Position numbers and translations under genes: made by a program
Part shown: in pieces, positions 1 through 7,272 of the stretch
Layout of the letters: the number at the start of each line of letters is the position of its first letter
How positions within the stretch are numbered: position 1 is the stretch's first letter
The notes under the pieces: model-generated
The model's input: the letters and a program-made list of their open reading frames with translations, nothing else
Database searches by the model: none
What the model was told of the DNA's origin: nothing
Assembly (NCBI GenBank): GCA_030620935.1
Contig: JAUXIP010000077.1
Span: 1 to 8,089, forward strand
Direction of reading: 5' to 3'
Source of the DNA: Deltaproteobacteria bacterium
GTDB taxonomy: Bacteria; Desulfobacterota_B; Binatia; UBA9968
DNA: 8,089 bases

Positions 1-1032
1 AGGACTCTCAGGATCAACGGCACCTTCCTCTAGAGCCGCTATGGCAACGACAATTTTGAAGACGGATCCAGGCGGGTACTGTCCGTGGATCGCTCTGTTG
101 TTGAGAGGGTGTTCCCGGTTTTTTGCTAGGGACTGCCATTCCTCGGAAGTGATTCCCCTGGCAAAGACATTAGGGTCGAAAGACGGACTGCTGACTAGAG
201 CTAAAATTGCCCCGCTATTGACATCCAAGACCACAATGGCTCCCCTCTTTCCTTGCAGCGCCTGGAAAGCGGCTTCCTGGAGGTCCTGGTCCAGAGTTAG
301 GAAAACATTGTGTCCCGGAATGTCTTTTACCTCATGGAGGATCCTGACCCGACGCCCCAGAGCATCGACTTCTACCTGTTGTCCTCCACCTCGTCCGCGT
401 AAAAGCTCCTCCCACGTTTTTTCCAGGCCGAATTGTCCGATGTCGTCCCCCATGGCATACCCGTGTTCTCTCTGGGTCTTCAGCTGGCTAGGGCCGATCT
501 CGCCCAGATACCCGAGAAGGTGAGCGGCCATGCTGTTATTTAAGTAAGCGCGCCGCGGGCGAATCCATAGAGTCACACCAGGAAGATCGAGCTGATGGGT
601 TTCCACTTTTACCACGGAGCCCCAATCGATGTCCTTTCCCAGTACGATTTCCTGAAAGGGAGAGCGGACCTTCTTCTCATTGAGCAGGGCGACAAAGTCT
701 TCTTCTTTGCGCTCGAGCAAACGGGCGAGATATCGCAGCGTCGCCTCAGGGTCGGTGGCATCCTCGGGGACGAAGAGGAGGTCGAAAGAAGGCCGGCTAT
801 CGACCAGAAGTTGGCCCTTGCGGTCGAAGACCATCCCTCTGGTCGCCGGGATCTTTTTGATTCGGACGCGGTTATTTTCGGAAAGGTAAGTAAAGCGCTC
901 TCCCTCGAAAACTTGTAAAAATAAAAGGCGGGTGACCAGCAAAGCAAAAACGACCGCAACGACTTTGACGAGAAGGTTTGCGCGGCGGCGCAATTCGGGA
1001 GAGACCTCTTTTTGAAAATCGACCGGCAGCAT
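1..1032 (-). CDS. mrdA: Penicillin-binding protein 2 (elongasome transpeptidase), 3' end beyond window
   Basis: This is the peptidoglycan DD-transpeptidase of the elongation machinery, anchored in the inner membrane and acting in the periplasm. Reading left from the ATG at 1032, the frame is open for 344 codons to base 1. It shows a short cytoplasmic N-terminus, one membrane segment (about residues 18-40, followed by FLQVFEGE), the RGMVFDRKG pedestal motif (residues 65-73) of the PBP dimerisation domain, and then the start of the transpeptidase domain. The active-site motif YPPGSVFK lies near the left edge, with nucleophile Ser323 (codon 66-64) and Lys326. The SxN and KTG motifs must lie outside the window. 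The start is only 7 nt after the mreD stop and has no convincing Shine-Dalgarno, which suggests translational coupling. Family membership is clear; PBP2 rather than PBP3 is chosen from the mreBCD context and the YPPGS motif. Confidence 0.95.
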   Translation of the reverse strand, partial: MLPVDFQKEVSPELRRRANLLVKVVAVVFALLVTRLLFLQVFEGERFTYLSENNRVRIKKIPATRGMVFDRKGQLLVDSRPSFDLLFVPEDATDPEATLRYLARLLERKEEDFVALLNEKKVRSPFQEIVLGKDIDWGSVVKVETHQLDLPGVTLWIRPRRAYLNNSMAAHLLGYLGEIGPSQLKTQREHGYAMGDDIGQFGLEKTWEELLRGRGGGQQVEVDALGRRVRILHEVKDIPGHNVFLTLDQDLQEAAFQALQGKRGAIVVLDVNSGAILALVSSPSFDPNVFARGITSEEWQSLAKNREHPLNNRAIHGQYPPGSVFKIVVAIAALEEGAVDPESP

Positions 1033-1039
1033 GGCCCGG

Positions 1040-1543
1040 CTACGAAGTCATTCCCGCCGGCTCCAGATAACTCTGGCCCCGCTGGAGGAGGAAAAAGAGC
1101 CCAGGGGCTAAAATTGCCGCCAAGAGGGCTTCCAGGAAGATGTATTTCAGCGCTCCGATCCAGGGGTTGTCTACAGCCATGAAGAGAGTCCAGACCAGGA
1201 TCAAAGCGGCTCCTTTAACCCATGATGCGCAAAAGACGACCGCTGCGCTTGCGAATGGGTTGTGAACCCAAATAGAGCGGGAGCTTAAGTAAACTGTGAG
1301 AAACACCAGAGACATGGCAAAAGCGTTGACTCCGAGAGCCCGGCTGGACAAGGCATCTACAAAGTAGCCCAGCATAAAAGAGGCTAGCACTGTGCCCACC
1401 GTAGGATGGTTAAGTGCCCAGTAAACGCACAATACGAGGATGAGATCCGGAACGAGGGGGCCGAGCGGAAGAAGGTGCAACAAGGTTGACTGTAAAAGGA
1501 CTAAAAGAAAACCCACGGATAGGAAAAGCAAAGATAGTTTCAT
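1040..1543 (-). CDS. mreD: Rod shape-determining protein MreD
   Basis: MreD is a small polytopic inner-membrane protein that partners MreC in the elongasome. The 167-residue product has the usual MreD length and is almost entirely hydrophobic, with about five or six membrane segments beginning at residue 4. The family pattern is visible: P32-D33 after the first loop, then GYFVDALSSRALGVNAF around residues 59-75, with Asp63 and Gly71 at typical positions. An AAGGA Shine-Dalgarno lies 6 nt before the ATG. It follows mreC by 38 nt and ends 7 nt before the PBP2 start, so it is an internal gene of the operon. MreD sequences diverge strongly, so the call rests on length, topology and position together. 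Confidence 0.93.
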   Translation of the reverse strand: MKLSLLFLSVGFLLVLLQSTLLHLLPLGPLVPDLILVLCVYWALNHPTVGTVLASFMLGYFVDALSSRALGVNAFAMSLVFLTVYLSSRSIWVHNPFASAAVVFCASWVKGAALILVWTLFMAVDNPWIGALKYIFLEALLAAILAPGLFFLLQRGQSYLEPAGMTS

Positions 1544-1581
1544 CTGGGATCCTTTTCGCTCTCCAAATCCACAAAGCCGCC

Positions 1582-2442
1582 CTAATTTTTCAGCCGAGGT
1601 GTAGTCGAAGAAACCACAAGAACCTCTTCAATCCGTGACAGATCTACGGCCAAGGAAACACCCACATGTTGGAACATACCGAAACTTGTCTTGCGAACCT
1701 CGTCCACCGTGCCGACGAATAGGCCTTTTGGAAAGACGCCGCCCAATCCAGAGGTGACCAACCGATCCCCTTCCTGGATGTCCTCGCTTCTTTGCACATA
1801 TTTCATGATCGGTCCGTCATCGAGGGAACCGGAAACAATGCCTCTGGATCGAGTTCGCTGCACAAGGACATCCACTCCGCTCGAAGGATCGGTGACAAGT
1901 AACACCTTGGAACTCCAAGGTGTCACGGCCACAACCTGACCGACCACGCCCGTGGGGGAAACCACAGCCATTCCCTTACGCATTCCGTGTGAACGCCCCT
2001 TATTCAGGATAAGGCTACGGAACCATGTGCTTGCACTGGTGGCTATTACGATTGCTGAGGTGGAGTGTGAGGGCAACTGAGATCGTATCTCCAATAACTC
2101 GCGCAGCCGGTTGTTGGTAGCTTCCGCTTCCAAGAGCCGGTTCCGCTCCGCTTCCAGTTGTTGCAACTGGTCTCTTAGTTCGTCGTTTTGGTCCGCTAAA
2201 CCTCTCCGCGTGGAAAGACCCTCGCGGATATCCCTAACCCATACAACGGTTTTCTGAGCTCCCATCTGAAAGGGTCGTATCAACTCTATCAACAGGGGAC
2301 CGATGGGGTCGGATTTCAAATAACCTCTGGTAGTCGCAAAGAGGAGGTAAAGGGAAAACAGGACACAGAATAAAGAACTCAGCAGAATTTGATTTCTACG
2401 AACAAAAAGAAGCATTGCAGATAAGACATCCGACAGAGGCAA
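1582..2442 (-). CDS. mreC: Rod shape-determining protein MreC
   Basis: MreC is a bitopic inner-membrane protein whose periplasmic part assembles the wall-synthesis complex and activates PBP2. From the upstream start the product has 286 residues: a membrane helix at about residues 17-37, a charged coiled coil at about 75-120 (rich in Q, E, L and R), then the beta-domain region with family motifs GVVGQV (165-170), GIVSG (201-205) and GDRLVTSGLGGVFPKG (225-240). The start is uncertain. This frame begins with TTG at 2442, where GGA lies only 2 nt upstream. The next candidate is ATG at 2415 (MLLFVRR), which has no clear Shine-Dalgarno but gives a conventional MreC N-terminus. The gene lies 23 nt after mreB (50 nt with the later start), in the same operon. 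Confidence 0.94.
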   Translation of the reverse strand: MPLSDVLSAMLLFVRRNQILLSSLFCVLFSLYLLFATTRGYLKSDPIGPLLIELIRPFQMGAQKTVVWVRDIREGLSTRRGLADQNDELRDQLQQLEAERNRLLEAEATNNRLRELLEIRSQLPSHSTSAIVIATSASTWFRSLILNKGRSHGMRKGMAVVSPTGVVGQVVAVTPWSSKVLLVTDPSSGVDVLVQRTRSRGIVSGSLDDGPIMKYVQRSEDIQEGDRLVTSGLGGVFPKGLFVGTVDEVRKTSFGMFQHVGVSLAVDLSRIEEVLVVSSTTPRLKN

Positions 2443-2465
2443 AATCCACAGGCATCCAGGCTTGC

Positions 2466-3500
<1,035 letters not shown>

Positions 3501-3507
3501 TTAAGAA

Positions 3508-3516
3508 ACTCCTTTT
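3508..3516 (-). promoter_or_regulatory. mreB ribosome binding site
   Basis: On the minus strand the sequence reads AAAAGGAGT, with AGGAG placed 8 nt before the ATG at 3500. It is the strongest Shine-Dalgarno in the mre operon and fixes the mreB start. Confidence 0.85.
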
Positions 3517-3591
3517 CCATTCGCAGGTTAGCAAAATTCGGCCAGAAAAGAAATAACAGATTTGTCTCGGTCAAGCAAGGTAAAGAAGCAC

Positions 3592-3620
3592 ATTATATTG
3601 TAGCAAAGTAATTCTGTCAG
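3592..3620 (-). promoter_or_regulatory. Sigma70-type promoter for the mreBCD-mrdA operon
   Basis: On the minus strand there is CTGACA (3620-3615), a 17-nt spacer, then TATAAT (3597-3592). The -10 is a perfect match to the sigma70 consensus and the -35 matches at 5 of 6 positions, at the ideal spacing. Transcription would start near 3585, giving a leader of about 85 nt before mreB. The -35 hexamer coincides exactly with the outer end of the inverted repeat at 3615-3647, which appears to belong to an IS remnant. This is predicted from sequence only. Confidence 0.72.
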
Positions 3621-3647
3621 GGTATGGAAACAACCATAGTCCTGACA
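3615..3647. repeat. Imperfect inverted repeat at the left end of an IS remnant
   Basis: TGTCAGGGTATGG (3615-3627) is followed by a 6-nt loop and then CCATAGTCCTGACA (3634-3647). The arms pair as TGTCAGG/CCTGACA and ATGG/CCAT, with a small bulge between. The right arm ends directly before the ATG at 3648 of the transposase fragment, so the repeat looks like the terminal or subterminal structure of that element. No matching right-hand end was found downstream in this window. Confidence 0.6.
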
Positions 3648-3737
3648 ATGAAACAGCAGAAGCGGGTAAAAGTCATTCAGAAGGTCTTTAGGGGAGAGAT
3701 GACGATGGCAAAGGCGGCCATGGTGCTAGGGGTTTGA
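3624..3737 (+). pseudogene. Truncated IS transposase, N-terminal helix-turn-helix fragment
   Basis: The frame has ATG codons at 3624 and 3648 and stops at TGA 3735-3737. From 3648 it encodes 29 residues: MKQQKRVKVIQKV, then FRGEMTMAKAAMVLGV. This matches my memory of the start of ISNCY/IS1202-like transposases, whose first helix-turn-helix has the form K-V-I-Q-..-G-(E)-M-T-..-A-A-..-L-G-V-S. A full-length protein of that family has several hundred residues. Here the frame breaks exactly where the recognition helix should continue, and no recognisable catalytic part follows. It is therefore a dead remnant lying between the two divergent promoters. The family name is from memory; the truncation is seen directly. 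Confidence 0.55.
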
Positions 3738-3897
3738 GCCTGCCACACGCTTTCTACTCCTACGTCCTCGGCCTTCTCTGCGGACGCATCCAGGGGACTG
3801 TCCTGCCTCCAGAGCTCGAAATTGGCTCGGAGGGGTGGACCTCTCACCTCAGTCTGAGGCTGATCCGTCCTCTGGCGGAGACGAGACATCTGGAGCG

Positions 3898-3920
3898 AAG
3901 GGGCAGGATAGCCCCCTTTT
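3898..3920 (+). terminator. Possible small terminator-like hairpin
   Basis: GGGGC (3900-3904), a 6-nt loop (AGGATA) and GCCCC (3911-3915) form a GC-rich 5-bp stem, followed by C and TTTT (3917-3920). The stem is short and the T run only four long, so a weak terminator is the most that can be claimed. Its position fits the end of a former IS element or insulation of ppiD from upstream transcription. Confidence 0.3.
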
Positions 3921-3928
3921 ATGTGTGA

Positions 3929-3948
3929 TGCTTCCAAGAAGCACTTGG
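3929..3948. repeat. Two overlapping, mutually exclusive small hairpins
   Basis: TGCTTC-CAA-GAAGCA (3929-3943) forms a perfect 6-bp stem. The overlapping CCAAG-AAGCA-CTTGG (3934-3948) forms a perfect 5-bp stem. They share bases and cannot both form. They lie upstream of the ppiD promoter, so they would not be in the predicted ppiD leader. Confidence 0.4.
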
Positions 3949-3977
3949 TAGTGTCGCGCTAGGTCCGGCTGGAGTAG

Positions 3978-4006
3978 TTGCAATAGAGGGAACCTTTTCC
4001 TATCAT
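3978..4006 (+). promoter_or_regulatory. Sigma70-type promoter for ppiD
   Basis: TTGCAA (3978-3983), a 17-nt spacer and TATCAT (4001-4006) give a 4/6 match for -35 and 5/6 for -10 at the ideal spacing. Transcription would start near 4013, about 40 nt before the ppiD ATG. No competing pair of comparable quality was seen between 3950 and 4053. Confidence 0.55.
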
Positions 4007-4033
4007 GCAACGGTTATACCAGAGTAGAACCAA

Positions 4034-4048
4034 GGTTGGAGGTCAACC
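4034..4048 (+). promoter_or_regulatory. ppiD ribosome binding site within a small hairpin
   Basis: GGAGG at 4038-4042 is the only good Shine-Dalgarno here and sits 11 nt before the ATG at 4054, which decides the start against the TTG at 4036 that overlaps it. The site lies in GGTTG-GAGGT-CAACC (4034-4048), a perfect 5-bp stem whose loop exposes most of the Shine-Dalgarno. Confidence 0.55.
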
Positions 4049-4053
4049 GCTTT

Positions 4054-5961
4054 ATGCTCGATGTGCTGCGTAAACGAAAGAGGTCCTGGATCATCGTGTT
4101 TTTGATAGGCGTGATTGTGATCGTTTTCACTCTTTTTTACGGGACTGGTCCTGGCCGGAATGAGCCGAGACTGAAGCCTGTCGCCGAAGTCAACGGGGAA
4201 ATCATCACCCAGCAAGAATTTGATCTTCAGTATCAGAGGTTGGTGGAATTTTATAGTGATCTCTTCAAAGGTAACTTCACCCAAGAAACTTTAGAGAATC
4301 TCAATCTCAGAAGTGCCGCGGTAAACGACCTGATCCAAAAGCATCTTCTGCTTCAAGAAGCGCGGAGACTGGGGCTAGAAGTGACGGACAGCGAACTTAG
4401 GGAGGCGATTGCCCGCGTCCCGGAGCTGCAGGTCGATGGCCGTTTCAGCAAGCTGCGCTACCTAGAAGTTCTTCGTCTGAATCGCCTGACGCCCGATCAA
4501 TTTGAGGCAGAGCACAGAGAACAGCTTGCCATCCAAAAGCTTAGCGATACGATTCAGGATACGGTTCACGTTACGGAAGCTGCGGTGTGGGACCAATACC
4601 GCGTGGAGCAGGAAAAAATCAACCTCGACTTCATTCGTTTCCCCGCAAGCAGCTTTACCCCTCAGGTCGAGGTTACGGAGAAAGAAATTCAGGATTACTA
4701 CGACCAGAGCAAGGAGGCACTCAAAGAACCGTTAAAGGTACAGGTGGAATACTTAGCCTATCCGTTCAGCCATTTTTCCCCCAAGGCTCAGGTGAGCGAC
4801 GAAGAGGTTGAGAAATATTATCAGATTCACCGAGACACGAAATTCCGTCAACCTCAAGCGCTCGAGTTGCGCCACATTTTTTTTCGTGTTCCAGAGGGGA
4901 CGGCTTCCCAGGACAGAGAGGCGATTCGATCGAGGGCCGAAGAAGTGCTTCGGAGGGCTCGTAGCGGTGCAGATTTTGCCGGACTGGCTAAAGAGCAGTC
5001 GCAGGACCCGAGCGCTGCCCAAGGAGGAGACATAGGTTTTTTTGCTGCCGGCCAGATGCTGCCTCCTCTTGATAAGGCGGCCTTTGCTTTGAAAAAGGGA
5101 GAGATCAGTAACGTGGTAGAAACCTCTTTAGGATATCACATACTTAAAGTGGAGGATATCAAGGAAGAGAAAACCAAAAGTCTAAACGAGGCAAGGGAAG
5201 AAATCATCCGCGTCATCAAATCGGATCGCGAAAGAAGCGAAGCCGCTAAAACGGCTGACCAAGACCGGGAAAACATCATTTCAGGGAATACAACACTTGC
5301 ATCATTGGGCGAAGAGAGAGGGATCCCTTCCAAACTGAGTCCTCTTTTTGCCCGGCGTGAGGTGTTGCCGGAAGTGGGACGCGTAGAAGAGTTTTACAAA
5401 ACGGCATTTTTCCTTGCCGTCAAAGAAATCAGTTCCGTCATTGAAGGGTCTAATGCGTACTACCTGATGAGGATCAAGCAGAGAAAGGAACCTGCGGTTC
5501 CCTCTTTGGAGAGCGTGCAGCAAGAATTGGAGAGGAAGCTGAGAGAGCAAAAGGCGCTTAGACGAGCAACTCAGGAGGCTAATGCATTGCTCGAACGGTT
5601 AAGACTTGCGAAGGATCTTGGGGGGCTTGCTAAGGAGCACAAGCTGCAGGTACAAGAAACCGGTTGGTTCCCGCGCGGTGCATCTCAGATTCCCAAGATC
5701 GGGAGCTTGGAGGGGCTTGATCCCGGAGGCATCGCTGTTTCGTCTGAGAAGCCTATCCCGGATCAGGTTTATGTCCAAAGAGCCACGGTTTATATCTTTG
5801 CTTTTAAAGAAAGCCAAGGAGCAGACAGAGGGCAATTTGAAGAGCAAAAGGAACGCCTTTTGGATCAGGCGCTGACACGGAAAAAACAGAGGGTTCTCCA
5901 GGGGTTTATCGACTATCTTAAAACCAAGGCGCAGATCAAAGTACAACCCCTATTTTTGTGA
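4054..5961 (+). CDS. ppiD: PpiD-like peptidyl-prolyl cis-trans isomerase / periplasmic chaperone
   Basis: This is a membrane-anchored periplasmic folding factor of the SurA/PpiD group, which in studied bacteria contacts proteins leaving the Sec translocon. The 635-residue product matches PpiD length. It begins MLDVLRKRKRSW, has one membrane segment (about residues 12-29), then a SurA-like N-terminal chaperone domain opening with AEVNGEIITQQEF (about 44-56) and extending to about 190. The parvulin domain spans about 270-367, with LRHIFF (272-277), GGDIGFF (324-330) and GYHILKVED (360-368), so the isomerase core looks intact. A helical, charged C-terminal half follows (about 375-635), as in PpiD. 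The chosen ATG is the one served by GGAGG; a TTG six codons earlier overlaps that site. It is divergent from mreB and probably cotranscribed with the next gene. Whether it is catalytically active or chiefly a chaperone cannot be told from sequence. Confidence 0.9.
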   Translation: MLDVLRKRKRSWIIVFLIGVIVIVFTLFYGTGPGRNEPRLKPVAEVNGEIITQQEFDLQYQRLVEFYSDLFKGNFTQETLENLNLRSAAVNDLIQKHLLLQEARRLGLEVTDSELREAIARVPELQVDGRFSKLRYLEVLRLNRLTPDQFEAEHREQLAIQKLSDTIQDTVHVTEAAVWDQYRVEQEKINLDFIRFPASSFTPQVEVTEKEIQDYYDQSKEALKEPLKVQVEYLAYPFSHFSPKAQVSDEEVEKYYQIHRDTKFRQPQALELRHIFFRVPEGTASQDREAIRSRAEEVLRRARSGADFAGLAKEQSQDPSAAQGGDIGFFAAGQMLPPLDKAAFALKKGEISNVVETSLGYHILKVEDIKEEKTKSLNEAREEIIRVIKSDRERSEAAKTADQDRENIISGNTTLASLGEERGIPSKLSPLFARREVLPEVGRVEEFYKTAFFLAVKEISSVIEGSNAYYLMRIKQRKEPAVPSLESVQQELERKLREQKALRRATQEANALLERLRLAKDLGGLAKEHKLQVQETGWFPRGASQIPKIGSLEGLDPGGIAVSSEKPIPDQVYVQRATVYIFAFKESQGADRGQFEEQKERLLDQALTRKKQRVLQGFIDYLKTKAQIKVQPLFL

Positions 5962-6024
5962 TCGAGTCAGACGCTTCCTTTGCCAAAATGGCAGATGGAA
6001 TAACTCTTTGCAAAGCGCTGGATC

Positions 6025-6654
6025 ATGCAGGTTTTTTTGCTGCGGCATGGAGAGACCGATTGGAATCTTGAACGGCGCTGCCAGGGGGCTACAGACCTGG
6101 ACCTCAACGAGACCGGGGTTCGGCAAGCCCGGGCTGCAGCTTCTTATCTTAGTAGAGAGAAAATTCACGCTGTCTATTCAAGCAATCTCAAAAGGGCCAT
6201 CCTCACGGCTGACTTCATCAGCCGTCCTCACGACCTAAAAGTTACCATCGACGGTGATTTTCGTGAGCTCCATCACGGAGAGCTCGAGGGATTAACGTTC
6301 TCGGAGATTCGGACCTCTTTTCCGGATTTCATTCGGATGTGGAAAAACAAACCGGCAGAGCTCCCCCTCCCGGGAGGGGAAAGACTGGTGGATGTGGAAA
6401 GAAGGGTTTGGAAAGGGTTGAAGCGGATCCAACAATCCCACCTTTCTCATGAAACGGTCGTTGCCGTAAGCCATAATTTTCCTATCCTGGCTATTCTTTG
6501 CGGCATTACAAGAACGCCCCTTGATCGATACCGCTCCTTTCACATTGATCCGTGCGGACTCAACCTTCTCAGTTATGACCCCAAAAACGGATGGCGGATC
6601 AATCGAATCAACAATACGAGTTACCTCTCTCGTTGCCGTACATCTGAGTCTTAG
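6025..6654 (+). CDS. Histidine phosphatase family protein (phosphoglycerate mutase-like)
   Basis: The 209-residue protein belongs to the cytoplasmic branch of the histidine phosphatase superfamily, which removes phosphate through a phosphohistidine intermediate. The catalytic set is visible: LRHGETDWN (6-14) with Arg7 and nucleophile His8, Arg57 in SSNLKRA, acid Glu81 in FRELHHGELEG, and second histidine His150 in VAVSHN. The GATDLDLNETG and NNTSYL stretches resemble CobC-like alpha-ribazole phosphatases and phosphoserine phosphatases, but substrate cannot be assigned by sequence in this family. No cobalamin or serine-pathway gene is nearby. It starts 63 nt after ppiD with no obvious promoter, so cotranscription is likely. 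The Shine-Dalgarno is weak (GGA close to the ATG). Confidence 0.93.
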   Translation: MQVFLLRHGETDWNLERRCQGATDLDLNETGVRQARAAASYLSREKIHAVYSSNLKRAILTADFISRPHDLKVTIDGDFRELHHGELEGLTFSEIRTSFPDFIRMWKNKPAELPLPGGERLVDVERRVWKGLKRIQQSHLSHETVVAVSHNFPILAILCGITRTPLDRYRSFHIDPCGLNLLSYDPKNGWRINRINNTSYLSRCRTSES

Positions 6655-6699
6655 AGGTTCGCCGTAGTGTATATGTTGGTGAAGCATTCAGGGTGAGTT

Positions 6700-6728
6700 T
6701 GAACTACTGAGGAGTTCATAAATATTTT
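6700..6728 (+). terminator. Possible weak terminator after the phosphatase gene
   Basis: TGAACT (6700-6705), a 7-nt loop and AGTTCA (6713-6718) make a perfect 6-bp stem, followed by TAAATATTTT. It lies about 45 nt after the phosphatase stop. The stem is AT-rich and the tail is not a clean T run, so this is only a candidate. Confidence 0.3.
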
Positions 6729-6760
6729 GACACCTCGCTTATTCCCGAAAGCTCGGCACC

Positions 6761-6781
6761 CTCGGGCCGGGCCCTTCCGAG
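6761..6781. repeat. GC-rich inverted repeat
   Basis: CTCGG (6761-6765) pairs with CCGAG (6777-6781). The overlapping GGGCC-G-GGCCC palindrome (6764-6774) offers an alternative fold. It neighbours the REP-like palindrome and is part of the same GC-rich block. Confidence 0.45.
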
Positions 6782-6793
6782 CGCGGTCAAGGC

Positions 6794-6813
6794 TTCGACT
6801 GAGCTCAGCCGAA
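6794..6813. repeat. REP-like imperfect palindrome
   Basis: TTCGACTGAGCTCAGCCGAA is self-complementary except for one mismatched pair, and is flanked by AAG (left) and CTT (right) two and one bases out. It closely resembles a TTCGAC..GCTCAG..CGAA type of short palindrome that I recall as abundant between genes in many environmental bacterial genomes. Only one copy is present here, so its repeat status in this genome is inferred. Confidence 0.55.
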
Positions 6814-6871
6814 CTTCTGGGCCCGTGCCTTGTTGGCCACCGCCCCATCCGCTCCGAGGGTGGTTACTTCA

Positions 6872-6885
6872 CAGGCCCGGGCCTG
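6872..6885. repeat. Perfect 14-bp palindrome
   Basis: CAGGCCCGGGCCTG is perfectly self-complementary. It sits in the GC-rich half of the intergenic region, about 60 bp from the REP-like palindrome. It could be a protein binding site or part of a larger repeat; nothing here decides. Confidence 0.5.
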
Positions 6886-7023
6886 AACGCAACCCGTACG
6901 CTCCTGTGCCCGTGCTCTACAGGTCTCGCTCCTCGGTTGCCTTATGGCTACTTACCAACTAACGAACTTTTCCCCGGCAAATCCGTCCCATACTCTAAGG
7001 GGATGCCATATATAGCAAGGCCG

Positions 7024-7073
7024 TGTTCCTGAATGGGGAACAAAAGTCTTCAGACCTGGGAACATTTTTGTCC
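7024..7073 (+). terminator. Terminator- or attenuator-like pair of competing hairpins
   Basis: TGTTCC (7024-7029) can pair with GGAACA at 7037-7042 (6-bp stem, 7-nt loop) or with a second GGAACA at 7059-7064, which is directly followed by TTTTT (7065-7069). The second fold would look like an intrinsic terminator and the first would prevent it. A small GTCT/AGAC stem (7046-7054) lies between. No leader peptide or ligand-binding fold is evident, and the nearest downstream gene starts 200 bp away. Confidence 0.3.
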
Positions 7074-7272
7074 TAAGAATTACCAAATTACCGCAAATTT
7101 GCACTCAAATAGCTTAAACGATTTGATAACTTGCTGATTTTCCGTACGTTTCTATTTTCACATCTTGGCATGGTTTTAGCTTATCGTTTGCTTAGGTCCA
7201 CCGGGATGGGCCATCTGATACAGATTAGAGTAAGCTGGGCTTCGATAAAGCACAATAGAGGACAGGGTTTAA

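Larger units (their letters stand above)
3738..3977. other. Unassigned intergenic sequence downstream of the transposase fragment
   Basis: About 240 bp lie between the transposase stop and the ppiD promoter. Short frames cross it on both strands (64 codons on the plus strand from 3734, 86 codons on the minus strand from 3937), but neither resembles a family I recognise or has supporting signals. It may be decayed remainder of the IS element or ancestral intergenic DNA. The only structures I can support are the small hairpins at 3898-3920 and 3929-3948. Confidence 0.5.
6655..7272. other. Gene-free, structure-rich intergenic region
   Basis: About 620 bp separate the phosphatase from the coiled-coil gene. 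The left half (about 6740-6970) is distinctly GC-rich and dense in GGGCC-type palindromes. The right half (about 7060-7200) is clearly AT-rich, with a tandem AATTACC/AAATTACC (7078-7091) and the palindrome GCAAATTTGC (7093-7102). Frames such as 6727-7032 (plus) and 6651-6848 (minus) exist but have no recognisable motif. I could not identify a convincing promoter for the downstream gene. Confidence 0.6.

Noticed and set aside
41..523. 160-codon plus-strand frame opposite PBP2
   Set aside because: It is antisense to a clearly conserved PBP2 reading frame that includes the SxxK motif, and its translation is serine/arginine/proline-rich with no family resemblance.
3677..3937. 86-codon minus-strand frame across the IS remnant
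   Set aside because: It has no recognised motif or Shine-Dalgarno, and part of it is antisense to the transposase fragment.
5981..6015. Small hairpins TGCCA-AAA-TGGCA and the CTTTGCAAAG palindrome between ppiD and the phosphatase gene
   Set aside because: There is no T run after either, and both stems are short, so neither a terminator nor a regulatory element can be supported.
6651..6848. 65-codon minus-strand frame overlapping the phosphatase 3' end
   Set aside because: There is no motif and no Shine-Dalgarno support; it covers the REP-like palindrome and is best read as chance.
6727..7032. 101-codon plus-strand frame in the palindrome-rich spacer
   Set aside because: It needs a TTG start, is proline/arginine/leucine-rich as expected for random GC-rich DNA, and runs through the palindromes.
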